From positions 1-10,989 of the forward strand of contig JBEIGJ010000068.1 in the NCBI GenBank assembly GCA_040381935.1: a stretch of DNA of 10,989 nucleotides. The letters are read 5' to 3'. Positions 1 to 7,231 of the stretch are shown one piece after another; within the stretch, counting starts at the first letter, position 1, and each line of letters opens with the position of its first letter. This DNA comes from Casp-actino8 sp040381935. Lineage in GTDB: Bacteria; Actinomycetota; Acidimicrobiia; Acidimicrobiales; Ilumatobacteraceae. Below the pieces are notes generated by a model, which made no database searches, had not been told where the DNA came from, and saw only the letters and a list, made by a program, of their open reading frames with translations. The translations under genes were made by a program, and so were the position numbers.

Positions 1-10
1 CCAGTCGTTG

Positions 11-1162
11 ATGTCGGAGCCTTCGGAAAGTGGGCGGTTCGGGGAATTCGGTGGACGTTTCGTTCCGGAGACCTTGGTGCCGGCCTGTCAGGAATTGGAA
101 GCCGCTTTTCGCAATGCCTGGGCCGATCCAATCTTTCGCGGTGATCTTGACCAGGTGCTCCAGGAGTACGCCGGTCGACCATCGATACTCACCGAATGCC
201 ACCAACTGGGATCTCGACTCGGCATTCGTCTGGTTTTGAAGCGTGAAGATCTGAATCACACTGGTTCGCACAAGATCAACAATGTCCTGGGCCAAGTTCT
301 TCTGGCCAAGCGCATGGGCAAGAAGCGCATCGTGGCCGAAACCGGAGCGGGTCAACACGGAGTGGCCTCGGCTACGGCCGCGGCACTCATGGGTCTGGAG
401 TGCAAGGTGTACATGGGGGCGGTGGACGTGGAACGTCAGGCCCTCAACGTCTTTCGTATGAAGTTGCTGGGTGCCGAAGTCGAAGCGGTACACAGTGGCA
501 GTCGAACCTTGAAGGATGCGGTCAATGAGGCCATGCGCGACTGGGTGGCAACTGTGGAAACCACGCATTATTGCTTGGGCTCAGTGATGGGTCCACACCC
601 TTATCCGTGGATGGTGCGCGAGTTTCATCGCGTCATCGGACGGGAGGCATCGGCCCAAATGCAGGAGCGCTACGGACGTGCTCCTGATGTTGTGGTGGCT
701 TGTGTCGGTGGAGGTTCGAACGCTCTGGGAATCTTTTCGGGTTTCGTCGATACTTCGGCTCGCTTGATCGGCGTCGAACCCGCTGGTGGAGCCGCCGTTG
801 GTCGCGGTCAGCCTGGGGTGGTTCACGGTATGCGGAGTTATCTCATGCAGGACGAGTACGGCCAAGTACTCGAAGCCCATTCGGTCTCTGCTGGTTTGGA
901 TTATCCCGGCGTCGGCCCAGAGCATTCCTATTTGGCGTCCATCGGTCGTGCGGAGTATCCCACTGTCACCGATGATGAAGTGATCGAGGCCTTCCAATTG
1001 ATGGCCCGTGCCGAAGGCATCATCCCGGCCCTCGAATGTGCCCATGCTTTGGCCTGGATCACACGTGAGGCTCCAAAGATGCAGGGACAGACCGTGTTGA
1101 TGAATTTGTCCGGTCGCGGGGACAAAGATGTGGCGCAGATGATGGACATTCTCGGTTCGTGA
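11..1162 (+). CDS. trpB: Tryptophan synthase beta chain (TrpB)
   Basis: This PLP enzyme condenses indole, channelled from TrpA, with L-serine to give L-tryptophan in the cytoplasm. From the ATG at 11 the protein is 383 residues, close to the usual family length of about 400. Visible family signatures are the N-terminal GEFGGRFVPETL block (residues 11-22), the PLP-binding HTGSHKINN motif with the Schiff-base lysine at K88, the catalytic glutamate E110 in ETGAGQHG, the phosphate-binding GGGSNA loop, HPYPWMVREF, and the C-terminal SGRGDKDV block. I prefer ATG 11 to the in-frame TTG at 8. The ATG overlaps a TGA at 9-11 (TGATG), which may be the stop of an upstream trp gene; that gene lies outside the window, so this is inference. 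trpA follows after 7 nt, consistent with translational coupling. Identification is secure. Confidence 0.98.
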   Translation: MSEPSESGRFGEFGGRFVPETLVPACQELEAAFRNAWADPIFRGDLDQVLQEYAGRPSILTECHQLGSRLGIRLVLKREDLNHTGSHKINNVLGQVLLAKRMGKKRIVAETGAGQHGVASATAAALMGLECKVYMGAVDVERQALNVFRMKLLGAEVEAVHSGSRTLKDAVNEAMRDWVATVETTHYCLGSVMGPHPYPWMVREFHRVIGREASAQMQERYGRAPDVVVACVGGGSNALGIFSGFVDTSARLIGVEPAGGAAVGRGQPGVVHGMRSYLMQDEYGQVLEAHSVSAGLDYPGVGPEHSYLASIGRAEYPTVTDDEVIEAFQLMARAEGIIPALECAHALAWITREAPKMQGQTVLMNLSGRGDKDVAQMMDILGS

Positions 1163-1169
1163 TTCGTTG

Positions 1170-1952
1170 ATGGACAGTCACATCCTTCCGGTCGAAATCG
1201 AACTGCGTGCCAAACGGGATGCCGGGCGCAAACTTCTCGTCCCGTACGTCACTGGAGGTTTGCAGGGTTGGACGGATGCAGTGCGGGCTGCCGCGGCCAA
1301 TGGAGCCGATCTGGTGGAGATCGGTATCCCCTTTTCGGATCCGGTGATGGATGGTCCAGTGATTCAAGAGTCCTCTCAACGCGCCCTTGATGCTGGGGCG
1401 ACACCGGTATCGATCTTCGAAGAAGTGCGCACTCTCGATGTCGAGATTCCGTTGGTGGTCATGTGTTATTACAACACTGTTCATCACGCTGGTCACGAGA
1501 GATTCGCCGATCAATTGCGTTCGGCTGGCATTGTCGGCGCCATCATTCCCGATTTGCCCCTAGAGGAATCCGGTCCGTGGTGTGCCGCCGCCGACTCGCA
1601 TGAATTGGCCACCATTATGTTGGCGGCCCCAACCGCTCCTGATGAAAGGTTGCCGCGTATTTGCGCCCGTTCGCGGGCCTTTGTGTATTCAGTCGGACTC
1701 TTGGGAGTGACTGGCGAGCGAACCACCTTGGCTGATACTGCAACCGCATTGGCGGCTCGATTGAAAAAAGTGACCGATCTACCGGTGATTGTCGGAGTCG
1801 GAGTCTCCGATAGTGCGCAGGCGGTACAAGCCTGCCGCGTTGCTGATGGAGTGGTTCAGGGGGCGTCCGTGGTCCGTCGATTGATGGAAGGCGGACCCGA
1901 GGCCGTAGGTGCCTACATTGCCGAAGTGCGGGCGGCGATCGACACTGTTTGA
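1170..1952 (+). CDS. trpA: Tryptophan synthase alpha chain (TrpA)
   Basis: TrpA cleaves indole-3-glycerol phosphate to indole and glyceraldehyde-3-phosphate and passes indole to TrpB in the alpha2-beta2 complex. The 260-residue TIM barrel has the expected length. The catalytic pair is visible as E50 in DLVEIGIPFSDP and D61 in VMDGP, matching Glu49 and Asp60 of the Salmonella enzyme. Other family blocks are LVPYVTGG near the N-terminus, AAPTAPDERL, YSVGLLGVTGERT and the phosphate-binding VIVGVGVSDS loop. I chose ATG 1170 over the in-frame TTG at 1167. No good Shine-Dalgarno precedes it, and the trpB stop is only 7 nt upstream, so translation probably depends on coupling to trpB. The 9-mer TCGTTGATG occurs at both trp gene starts (5-13 and 1164-1172). 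Confidence 0.98.
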   Translation: MDSHILPVEIELRAKRDAGRKLLVPYVTGGLQGWTDAVRAAAANGADLVEIGIPFSDPVMDGPVIQESSQRALDAGATPVSIFEEVRTLDVEIPLVVMCYYNTVHHAGHERFADQLRSAGIVGAIIPDLPLEESGPWCAAADSHELATIMLAAPTAPDERLPRICARSRAFVYSVGLLGVTGERTTLADTATALAARLKKVTDLPVIVGVGVSDSAQAVQACRVADGVVQGASVVRRLMEGGPEAVGAYIAEVRAAIDTV

Positions 1953-1953
1953 A

Positions 1954-1973
1954 CCCCATCTGCTCGCATGGGG
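1954..1973 (+). terminator. Weak hairpin just after trpA
   Basis: CCCCAT at 1954-1959 pairs with ATGGGG at 1968-1973 around an 8-nt loop, beginning 2 nt after the trpA stop codon. No U-tract follows, so this is at best a factor-assisted terminator or an mRNA 3'-end stabiliser at the end of the trp operon. The remainder of the gap up to 2093 shows nothing I can name with confidence. Confidence 0.35.
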
Positions 1974-2093
1974 GTCAATGCTGTGACGTCCGGGTCAGGC
2001 TTCGATGTGGCAGGATGTCCCACGGAAATTGAACGCCTCGAAAGTTCGTTTCTGAACATCAACGCTTGACTGCCAGAACGTGAGAGAGAAGAT

Positions 2094-2711
2094 ATGAGTA
2101 TCCGAAAAGCCCTGATCGCTGGTGGTGTGGCAATGACCCTTCTTGCGGCTTGTGGTGGTAGTGGGTCCTCGAGCACCACCCCGCCCTCAACCGAGCCTGG
2201 GGGTCCGAACGCGTCGGATCCAAGTGGGACGAATCCCGATGATGGAATGCCCAACTTCGGATACGACGGCGGTACGTTCGTCAAAGTTTTCCAGGACAAC
2301 GACATTTTTTCGTCCTTGTTGACCGCGGTTACCGAGGCTGAACTGACCGAACTACTCAATGGAGAAGGTCCCTACACATTCTTTGCGCCGGCGAACAAGG
2401 CCTTCGATGACCTGCCAAATGGAGTTTTGGACAAGTTATTGAAGCCTGAAAACCGCAGTACTTTGCTAGAAATCCTGCGCTACCACCTGGTGGAAGGGAA
2501 CTTTCCCACCCTGGAGATGGCCACGGGAAATCTGGTCAGTTTGCAAGGGTCTCCGATAGCGGTCGAAGTCTTCGAAACTAGCGTTTTCTCCGAGCTGCTG
2601 AAGGTGAATGGAAAGTTTTCGTTGCTTCCGAATATGGAAGCCACGAACGGAACAATTCACGTCATCAACTGGATCATGTTGCCACCGGGACTCGACCTCG
2701 AGGCTCTCTGA
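2094..2711 (+). CDS. Fasciclin (FAS1) domain lipoprotein
   Basis: This is a predicted surface lipoprotein carrying one FAS1 domain, a fold generally tied to adhesion or extracellular binding; the ligand cannot be told from sequence. Residues 1-19 form a signal peptide (basic SIRK, then a hydrophobic stretch) ending in the lipobox L-A-A-C with the lipidated cysteine at C20. Residues 21-55 are a Gly/Ser/Thr/Pro/Asp-rich linker. The FAS1 domain covers about residues 58-200, with the H1-type motif YTFFAPANKAF (94-104), the YH pair (Y130-H131) in LRYHLVEGN, and the H2-type motif NGTIHVINWIMLPP (185-198). At 205 residues it is typical of single-domain bacterial FAS1 proteins. ATG 2094 is preceded by a purine-rich GAGAGAGAAG stretch that can act as ribosome binding site. 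It appears to be a single gene unrelated to the adjacent trp pair. Confidence 0.93.
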   Translation: MSIRKALIAGGVAMTLLAACGGSGSSSTTPPSTEPGGPNASDPSGTNPDDGMPNFGYDGGTFVKVFQDNDIFSSLLTAVTEAELTELLNGEGPYTFFAPANKAFDDLPNGVLDKLLKPENRSTLLEILRYHLVEGNFPTLEMATGNLVSLQGSPIAVEVFETSVFSELLKVNGKFSLLPNMEATNGTIHVINWIMLPPGLDLEAL

Positions 2712-2788
2712 TCCGACGTGCTCGTTGTCAAAAAGAGCCCGAGCCCATCAGTTTGCGCTGAAACGGAATAACGAACCCTTACGACGTC

Positions 2789-3106
2789 ATGGAACAGCAT
2801 TGCGAATTATGTGAGGCAGCGCGGCTGACCGAATGGTTTTTCGAAGACGATGTGTGTTGGGTTGCAGAGTGCGAGGCCTGTTGTGTGCCCATGGTGGTGT
2901 GGAAACACCACCATGCCGAACCCGATGAGGGAATTCGAATGCACTTGCATGCCATGTTGACCAATGTTGTGACTGAGTATTTCGACTACGAGCCCTACAT
3001 CGATGACAACATGCGCAATATTCCCGATCACTATCACGCCCATGCACGTTTTCGCGGTCGATGGTTTGGACAAGAGTTGCCACGTCGCTCGGTCCCTGGT
3101 GATTGA
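2789..3106 (+). CDS. Small Cys/His-rich protein, possibly HIT-like
   Basis: I do not recognise this 105-residue cytoplasmic protein as a named family. It has a CxxC at C5/C8, then C23, C28, C31 and C32, and many histidines (H40-H42, H52, H54, H81, H83, H85), which suggests metal binding. The order of elements resembles a very short HIT (histidine triad) protein: an N-terminal CxxC followed by an acidic EDDVCW strand, a VPMVVWKHHH segment where HIT proteins have their LVxPKxH strand, a helix, and a C-terminal HYHAHAR (81-87) that fits H-x-H-x-H. The usual hydrophobic residues after the triad are replaced by A-R, so nucleotide hydrolase activity is uncertain. The ORF is well formed and its composition looks protein-like. 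No strong ribosome binding site is seen. It ends 34 nt before bcp. Confidence 0.72.
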   Translation: MEQHCELCEAARLTEWFFEDDVCWVAECEACCVPMVVWKHHHAEPDEGIRMHLHAMLTNVVTEYFDYEPYIDDNMRNIPDHYHAHARFRGRWFGQELPRRSVPGD

Positions 3107-3128
3107 AACTCTGTCGGCTGACCAGATC

Positions 3129-3134
3129 TAGAGT
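3129..3134 (+). promoter_or_regulatory. Predicted -10 element of a leaderless bcp-fabZ transcript
   Basis: TAGAGT (TANNNT) ends exactly 6 nt before the bcp ATG at 3141, which would place transcription start on or next to the A of the start codon. No Shine-Dalgarno is present in the 20 nt upstream, in agreement with a leaderless mRNA. A TTGAAA at 3103-3108 could serve as -35, but the 20-nt spacer is long. Confidence 0.45.
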
Positions 3135-3140
3135 GTCACC

Positions 3141-3593
3141 ATGTTGAAAAGTGGTGACAAAGCGCCGGCCATCTCACTCCTGGATCAAGACGGAAACAAG
3201 GTGAGTCTGTCGAAATTCAAGGGACGACAGGTCTTGGTGTACTTCTATCCGAAGGCTGACACTCCGGGTTGTACGCAGCAGTCTTGCCTCCTACGCGATA
3301 TCGCTGGTGAAATCGGCGATGTGGCCATTATTGGGATCAGTCCCGATCTGCCGGCGAAGCAAAAGAAGTTCGCCGACGCGTTCGATCTGCCGTTTCCATT
3401 GCTCTCCGATCCGGAGCACACGGTTTCTGAGGCCTACGCGGTGTGGAAAGAAAAGTCCATGTACGGACGCAAGTACATGGGTATCGAGCGGTCGGCATTT
3501 CTCATCGGATCGAACGGCAAGATCGAACATGCGTGGTACAAAGTGAGCCCAAAAGACACGCCAACTAATCTGCTGCGGGCATTGAAAGTATGA
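3141..3593 (+). CDS. bcp: Bcp-type peroxiredoxin (thioredoxin-dependent thiol peroxidase)
   Basis: This enzyme reduces hydrogen peroxide and organic hydroperoxides in the cytoplasm using thioredoxin-type reductants. The 150-residue length fits the AhpC/TSA family, Bcp (PrxQ) subgroup. The active-site block YFYPKADTPGCTQQSC holds the peroxidatic cysteine at C44 and a resolving cysteine at C49. The C-x4-C spacing is that of E. coli Bcp (Cys45/Cys50), so an atypical two-Cys mechanism with an intramolecular disulfide is expected. The ISPDLPAKQKKFADAFDLPFPLLSD segment and the ERSAFLIGSNGKI strand are also family-typical. The stop codon overlaps the fabZ start (ATGA), so the two are co-translated. 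Pairing a peroxidase with a fatty-acid dehydratase has no obvious pathway logic and may just be operon packing. Confidence 0.96.
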   Translation: MLKSGDKAPAISLLDQDGNKVSLSKFKGRQVLVYFYPKADTPGCTQQSCLLRDIAGEIGDVAIIGISPDLPAKQKKFADAFDLPFPLLSDPEHTVSEAYAVWKEKSMYGRKYMGIERSAFLIGSNGKIEHAWYKVSPKDTPTNLLRALKV

Positions 3594-4018
3594 GTGCTTT
3601 TCTCCCACCGCACGATGTCCTACCTCATCGATCGCCTTTTCTCTTTGTTGATGAGATTCTCGAACTGGTTCCCGGCCAATCGGCCACCGGCGTGTGGCGG
3701 TTATCGGGAAAAGAGTGGTTTTTCCCTGGTCACTTTCCGGGACGGCCTACTCTGCCTGGAGTATTGATGTGCGAAGCCATTGCTCAGGTAGGCGCTTATG
3801 CAGTACTGACTGCGCCATCGACGACCAACCGGTTGCCGCTTTTCGGTGGCTTGGACGGAGCTCGTTTTCGGCGCCAAGTCGTACCTGGCGATGAACTCAC
3901 ATTGAGTGTGGAACTTGGGCGTATGTCATCACGAGCCGGAAAGGGTCACGGTCAGGCACGGGTTGGAGACCACGTGGCCTGCGAATGTGATTTGATGTTC
4001 GTCTTCGTCGACCAGTGA
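3590..4018 (+). CDS. fabZ: 3-hydroxyacyl-[ACP] dehydratase, FabZ type
   Basis: FabZ removes water from 3-hydroxyacyl-ACP to give trans-2-enoyl-ACP in type II fatty-acid synthesis. The 142-residue single hotdog domain is of normal length. Diagnostic motifs are LPHRSPFLFVDEI (11-23) and FFPGHFPGRPTLPGVLMCEAIAQ, carrying the catalytic His48 and Glu62 of the shared dimer active site. The start overlaps the bcp stop by 4 nt, so expression is coupled to bcp. The gene is not part of the fabDHG-acpP-fabF operon but points towards it from the other side, ending 28 nt before the fabF stop. FabA-type isomerase function cannot be ruled out from motifs alone, but no fabB is seen nearby, so plain dehydration is more likely. 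Confidence 0.95.
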   Translation: MSAFLPPHDVLPHRSPFLFVDEILELVPGQSATGVWRLSGKEWFFPGHFPGRPTLPGVLMCEAIAQVGAYAVLTAPSTTNRLPLFGGLDGARFRRQVVPGDELTLSVELGRMSSRAGKGHGQARVGDHVACECDLMFVFVDQ

Positions 4019-4035
4019 TTGCTCCTGAGGAGCGA
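4019..4035. terminator. Hairpin between convergent fabZ and fabF
   Basis: GCTCC-TGA-GGAGC at 4021-4033 forms a 5-bp stem with a 3-nt loop, extendable by a G-U and a T-A pair to 7 bp (4019-4035). It fills most of the 28-nt gap between the fabZ and fabF stop codons, so it could end transcripts from both sides. There is no U-tract on either strand, which keeps confidence low. Confidence 0.4.
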
Positions 4036-4046
4036 AGGCCATGCGG

Positions 4047-5222
4047 TCAGGCAACTGGCGCCAAGATGATCGAACCGTTGTGACCACCGAATCCGAAATT
4101 GTTCGAAATCGTTGGACCAGGCTCCCAAGATCGGGCGGAGCCAAGAACGACGTCGATGTCCATGTCCTCGCCGAGCTCAGTTGTTCCTGCGGTGGGCGGA
4201 ATGAGGCGGTGCTGGAAAGACAAGAGCACTGATGCGGCTTCGAGTGCACCGGCAGCTCCCAAGGCATGGCCGGTGACCCCTTTGATGCTGGTGACCGCTG
4301 GCCGATGGGTGAAGACTGCCGACACTGCTGCGGCCTCAGCGGCGTCGTTCAGTGGAGTCGAGGTGCCATGGGCATTGACGTAGGAGATATCGCTGGGCTG
4401 CAATCCAGCATCATCCAAGGCCAGGCGCATACAGGCAATCGCCCCGCGGCCACCAGGTGATGGGGCCGTGATGTGATGGGCATCGGCGTTGCTGGCCGAA
4501 CCGAGAATCTCGCCAATGACCGTGGCACCGCGGTTGATGGCGTGGCTCCATTCCTCGAGGACGAAGATCGCCGAGCCTTCACCCATTACGAAACCGTCAC
4601 GTTGGCGATCGAAGGGGCGACTTTGGCCCGTCGATGACAGCGCGGTCATGTTGTTGAAACCAGCCAGGGACGTCAGTGTGGCTGCCGCTTCGGATCCACC
4701 ACTGACCATGGCATCGCAGCGGCCCATCGCAATCAGCCGAGCGGCATAACCCAAGGCATGAGTGGATGCTGCGCAGGCAGTACAGATCGTTTCATTCGGA
4801 CCTTGCAGTCCATAGCGCATCGATATCGCTGCTCCGGCGGCGTTGGCCATCATCATCGGCACCAGAAAAGGGGAGACGCGACGTTCACCTTTTTCCAGAC
4901 GAATCTGAATTTGCTCTTCAAGGGTGTTGAGCCCGCCGATACCGGTTCCAACAACGACACCAAAGCGCGTCGGGTCTACGCCGACATCTCCGGCCTGGGT
5001 CAGGGCTTCGGCTGCTGCGGCCAGAGCGAACTGTTCCACGCGGTCAGCGCGACGAGCCTCTTTGGGATTGTCGAACCAGGGCAATGGATCCCAATCAGCA
5101 ATGGTCACGAACTTGCCAGCGCTCAACGATGGACCGAGCAAGCCGTTCCAATACTGGTCTTGGCCGATACCACAGGGAGCGATGACGCCGAGTCCGGTGA
5201 TGGCTACTCGGCGCATGGTCAT
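4047..5222 (-). CDS. fabF: Beta-ketoacyl-ACP synthase II (FabF)
   Basis: FabF elongates acyl chains by condensing acyl-ACP with malonyl-ACP. The 391-residue thiolase-fold protein is slightly shorter than E. coli FabF (about 413). The catalytic cysteine is C150 in ICTACAAS, and the two active-site histidines are H285 in NAHGTSTPLND and H319 in KGVTGHALGAAGALE, with K314 just before. This spacing matches C163/H303/K335/H340 of E. coli. The GFGGHN gating motif lies near the C-terminus. The start ATG at 5222 shares its A with the last base of the acpP stop (TAATG); a second in-frame ATG lies at 5216. It is the last gene of the minus-strand fab operon. FabF rather than FabB is preferred on motifs and on the adjoining acpP, an arrangement common in bacteria. 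Confidence 0.97.
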   Translation of the reverse strand: MTMRRVAITGLGVIAPCGIGQDQYWNGLLGPSLSAGKFVTIADWDPLPWFDNPKEARRADRVEQFALAAAAEALTQAGDVGVDPTRFGVVVGTGIGGLNTLEEQIQIRLEKGERRVSPFLVPMMMANAAGAAISMRYGLQGPNETICTACAASTHALGYAARLIAMGRCDAMVSGGSEAAATLTSLAGFNNMTALSSTGQSRPFDRQRDGFVMGEGSAIFVLEEWSHAINRGATVIGEILGSASNADAHHITAPSPGGRGAIACMRLALDDAGLQPSDISYVNAHGTSTPLNDAAEAAAVSAVFTHRPAVTSIKGVTGHALGAAGALEAASVLLSFQHRLIPPTAGTTELGEDMDIDVVLGSARSWEPGPTISNNFGFGGHNGSIILAPVA

Positions 5223-5467
5223 TACTTGAGCTTTCCAGCGATGAGGTCGAAGGCTTGTCCTACTGTCTTGACATCTTCGATCTCGTTTTCGGGAACTTCG
5301 ACACCAAATTCCTCTTCGAGAGCCATCACAAGTTCAACGAGGTCCAAACTGTCGGCTTCGAGATCGTCGCCGAAGGATGCCTCGGGTACCACCTTGTCGG
5401 CGTCGACACTCAAGACATCAACGGCACATTTGCGAAATCGTTCGAACAAAGCGGGATCCTGGCTCAT
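5222..5467 (-). CDS. acpP: Acyl carrier protein (AcpP)
   Basis: AcpP carries growing acyl chains on a 4'-phosphopantetheine arm. The protein has 81 residues and is strongly acidic. The modified serine is S40 in the DSLDLVE motif at the start of helix II, followed by the usual MALEEEFGVEVPENE segment of helices II-III and a VGQAFDLI helix IV. An N-terminal extension of a few residues (SQDPALFERF) precedes the common start. It lies in a tight block with fabF, and the stop and start codons share one base, which would keep carrier and synthase production linked. A strong ribosome binding site upstream fits the very high expression usual for ACP. Confidence 0.97.
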   Translation of the reverse strand: MSQDPALFERFRKCAVDVLSVDADKVVPEASFGDDLEADSLDLVELVMALEEEFGVEVPENEIEDVKTVGQAFDLIAGKLK

Positions 5468-5472
5468 GGTTT

Positions 5473-5480
5473 TCTCCTCT
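5473..5480 (-). promoter_or_regulatory. Strong Shine-Dalgarno of acpP
   Basis: On the minus strand AGAGGAGA stands 5 nt before the acpP ATG (5467). It is the best ribosome binding site in the fab operon after the fabG one. The 93-nt gap upstream of acpP also has a TACAGT (plus-strand ACTGTA, 5521-5526) that could be the -10 of an internal promoter, without a convincing -35. Confidence 0.7.
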
Positions 5481-5530
5481 GACTGAATGCCGACGCAGTG
5501 GCGGCAATTGGATGTCTCTTACTGTAAACG

Positions 5531-5546
5531 GTGTGCTGCGACACAC
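5531..5546 (-). other. Small hairpin in the fabG-acpP gap
   Basis: GTGTG at 5531-5535 pairs with CACAC at 5542-5546 around a 6-nt loop, 15 nt downstream of the fabG stop in the operon direction. On the minus strand it is followed by GTTTACAG, a poor U-tract. It may attenuate transcription between fabG and acpP or protect the acpP message, or be chance. Confidence 0.25.
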
Positions 5547-5560
5547 AGGGGTCCGGTGTA

Positions 5561-6265
5561 TCAGTGCCCCATCCCCAGGCCGCCATCGACGGGAATCACG
5601 GCACCGGTGATGTAGGCGGCATCGGTCGAAGCCAAAAAAGCGATAACACCAGCGATTTCTTCGGGCTCGGCCATCCGCCCGAGGGGGACAGTATCGGTGA
5701 GCACTTTGAGACGGTCTTCGCTGAGGGCCGCAGTCATATCGGTGGCAACCGGTCCGGGAGCAACGACGTTGACCGTGATCGACCGTGATCCGAGTTCGCG
5801 GGCCAGAGATCGGGACAACCCGACCAATCCAGCCTTGGCTGCGGCGTAGTTGGATTGCCCAGCCGAACCCAAAAGGCCAACCACACTGCCGACGAAGATG
5901 ATGCGACCGCGTCGCGCCCGCAACATGCCTTGAGTGGCTCGTTTGGCGACGCGATAAGCGGCGGTGAGATTGGCGTCAATGACTGCTTCGAAGTCGGATT
6001 CAGTCATGCGCAAGACCAACATGTCGCGAGTAATGCCGGCGTTGGAAACCAGGACCTCCACTGGTCCGAATTTCTCCTCCACGGCGGCGAAGGCGGCATC
6101 GACTTCACCGGTGCTGGTGACATCGCATTTCACGCCAAAGAGATCATCGGGGGGCGGTGACGAGTTGTAAGTGACCGCCACCTGATCACCAAGGGCTGCA
6201 AAGCGACGGGCGGTGGCCAGACCGATACCGCGCGATCCGCCGGTCACCAGCACGACACGACTCAT
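5561..6265 (-). CDS. fabG: 3-oxoacyl-[ACP] reductase (FabG)
   Basis: FabG reduces 3-ketoacyl-ACP to (R)-3-hydroxyacyl-ACP with NADPH. This is a classical short-chain dehydrogenase of 234 residues, about 10 shorter than E. coli FabG. The cofactor loop TGGSRGIG occupies 8-15 and NAGITRD 75-81. The catalytic tetrad is N99, S127, Y140 and K144 (Y-x3-K). The PG-block (VAPGPVATDM) and the C-terminal ITGAVIPVDGG segment are standard. The ATG overlaps the fabH stop by 4 nt (ATGA) and has a strong GGAGGG ribosome binding site 6 nt upstream, inside the fabH C-terminal codons. Substrate cannot be proven from sequence since the SDR family is broad, but the position inside a fab operon makes the FASII role highly likely. 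Confidence 0.95.
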   Translation of the reverse strand: MSRVVLVTGGSRGIGLATARRFAALGDQVAVTYNSSPPPDDLFGVKCDVTSTGEVDAAFAAVEEKFGPVEVLVSNAGITRDMLVLRMTESDFEAVIDANLTAAYRVAKRATQGMLRARRGRIIFVGSVVGLLGSAGQSNYAAAKAGLVGLSRSLARELGSRSITVNVVAPGPVATDMTAALSEDRLKVLTDTVPLGRMAEPEEIAGVIAFLASTDAAYITGAVIPVDGGLGMGH

Positions 6266-7230
6266 GATGTTCCCTCCGATCGGCCACCCGACCAGCGAAT
6301 GATGGCACTGGCCGCAGTCATGCCAGCACCGAACCCGACAAGAAGAACGAGGCCATTTTGGGGAATGCGACCGGCATTTGCGGCATCGACCAGAGCAAGA
6401 GGAATCGAAGCCGACGAGGTGTTACCGGTGTAATGCAGAACGGTGGCTGCTTTTTCTATCGGAATCGAAAGGCGATCACAGGCCGCCTGGATGATTCGGA
6501 TATTTGCTTGATGCGGAACGACGAGATCGATGTCATTAGCAGTGAGGCCGGCGGCTCGGAGTGATTTTTCGGCGCTGTCCACCATGATGCGCACGGCGCG
6601 TCGAAAGACTTCTTTGCCCTCCATCTTGATGAAACCGCCGAGTTCGGCGTAGAGATAATTCTCCGCCGATCCATCAGCATCCAGGTCCCAACCAAGAAGT
6701 TGACCTGGTCCTTCGACTGCCTCAAGAACCACCGCACCTGACCCATCAGCGAAAAGCACTGCGGTATTGCGATCGTTCCAGTCGGTGATCCGCGAGAGGG
6801 TGTCGGTGCCGATGAGCAGAATCTTTTTGGATCCCATGGCGATGAGTCCATGGGCGACGGTCAATCCGTAGACGAATCCCGAGCAGGCGGCGTTGATATC
6901 GAATGCTCCGCAACGCAGACCGAGGGCATGTTGGACGGTCGCTGACGTTGCCGGTACACAGCGATCCGGAGTCGTCGTAGAAAGGACCAGAGCGTCGATC
7001 TCCGCTGGATCGATACCAGCCATGGCCAAGGCTGCCGCCCCTGAACGAACACTGAGTTCGGCTGTTGAGCCGCCGATGCGTCGTTCGCGGATACCACTAC
7101 GTTCACTGATCCAGGCATCGGACGTCTCGAGGGTTCGACTGAGGTCGTCATTGGTGACCACTTTGTCGGGAAGGGCACTGCCCCAACCGGTAATGATGGC
7201 GCCGCGCACTCCGTGGGGAACAGCTGGCAT
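6262..7230 (-). CDS. fabH: Beta-ketoacyl-ACP synthase III (FabH)
   Basis: FabH starts fatty-acid synthesis by condensing an acyl-CoA primer with malonyl-ACP. The 322-residue protein matches family length. The catalytic triad is C116 in INAACSGF, H240 in PHQANIRI and N270 in YTGNTSSASIP. Other markers are SDAWISERSGIRERR near the N-terminus, FADGSGAVVLE, and GFIKMEGKEVFRRAV, which forms part of the substrate and ACP contact region. Straight- or branched-chain primer preference cannot be told from the motifs. The ATG at 7230 follows the fabD stop with a single base between (TGAGATG), and the fabH stop overlaps the fabG start, so fabD-fabH-fabG is one translationally coupled unit. A GAGGA stretch lies about 10 nt upstream of the ATG. 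Confidence 0.97.
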   Translation of the reverse strand: MPAVPHGVRGAIITGWGSALPDKVVTNDDLSRTLETSDAWISERSGIRERRIGGSTAELSVRSGAAALAMAGIDPAEIDALVLSTTTPDRCVPATSATVQHALGLRCGAFDINAACSGFVYGLTVAHGLIAMGSKKILLIGTDTLSRITDWNDRNTAVLFADGSGAVVLEAVEGPGQLLGWDLDADGSAENYLYAELGGFIKMEGKEVFRRAVRIMVDSAEKSLRAAGLTANDIDLVVPHQANIRIIQAACDRLSIPIEKAATVLHYTGNTSSASIPLALVDAANAGRIPQNGLVLLVGFGAGMTAASAIIRWSGGRSEGTS

Positions 7231-7231
7231 C

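Noticed and set aside
2720..2744. GCTCG/CGAGC inverted repeat after the fasciclin gene as a terminator
   Set aside because: Only 5 bp around a 15-nt loop, with no U-tract on the plus strand; likely chance.
4758..5486. 242-codon open frame on the plus strand opposite fabF and acpP
   Set aside because: The opposite strand encodes fabF and acpP with intact catalytic motifs; the plus-strand translation has no recognisable domain, and its composition is that of a shadow frame.
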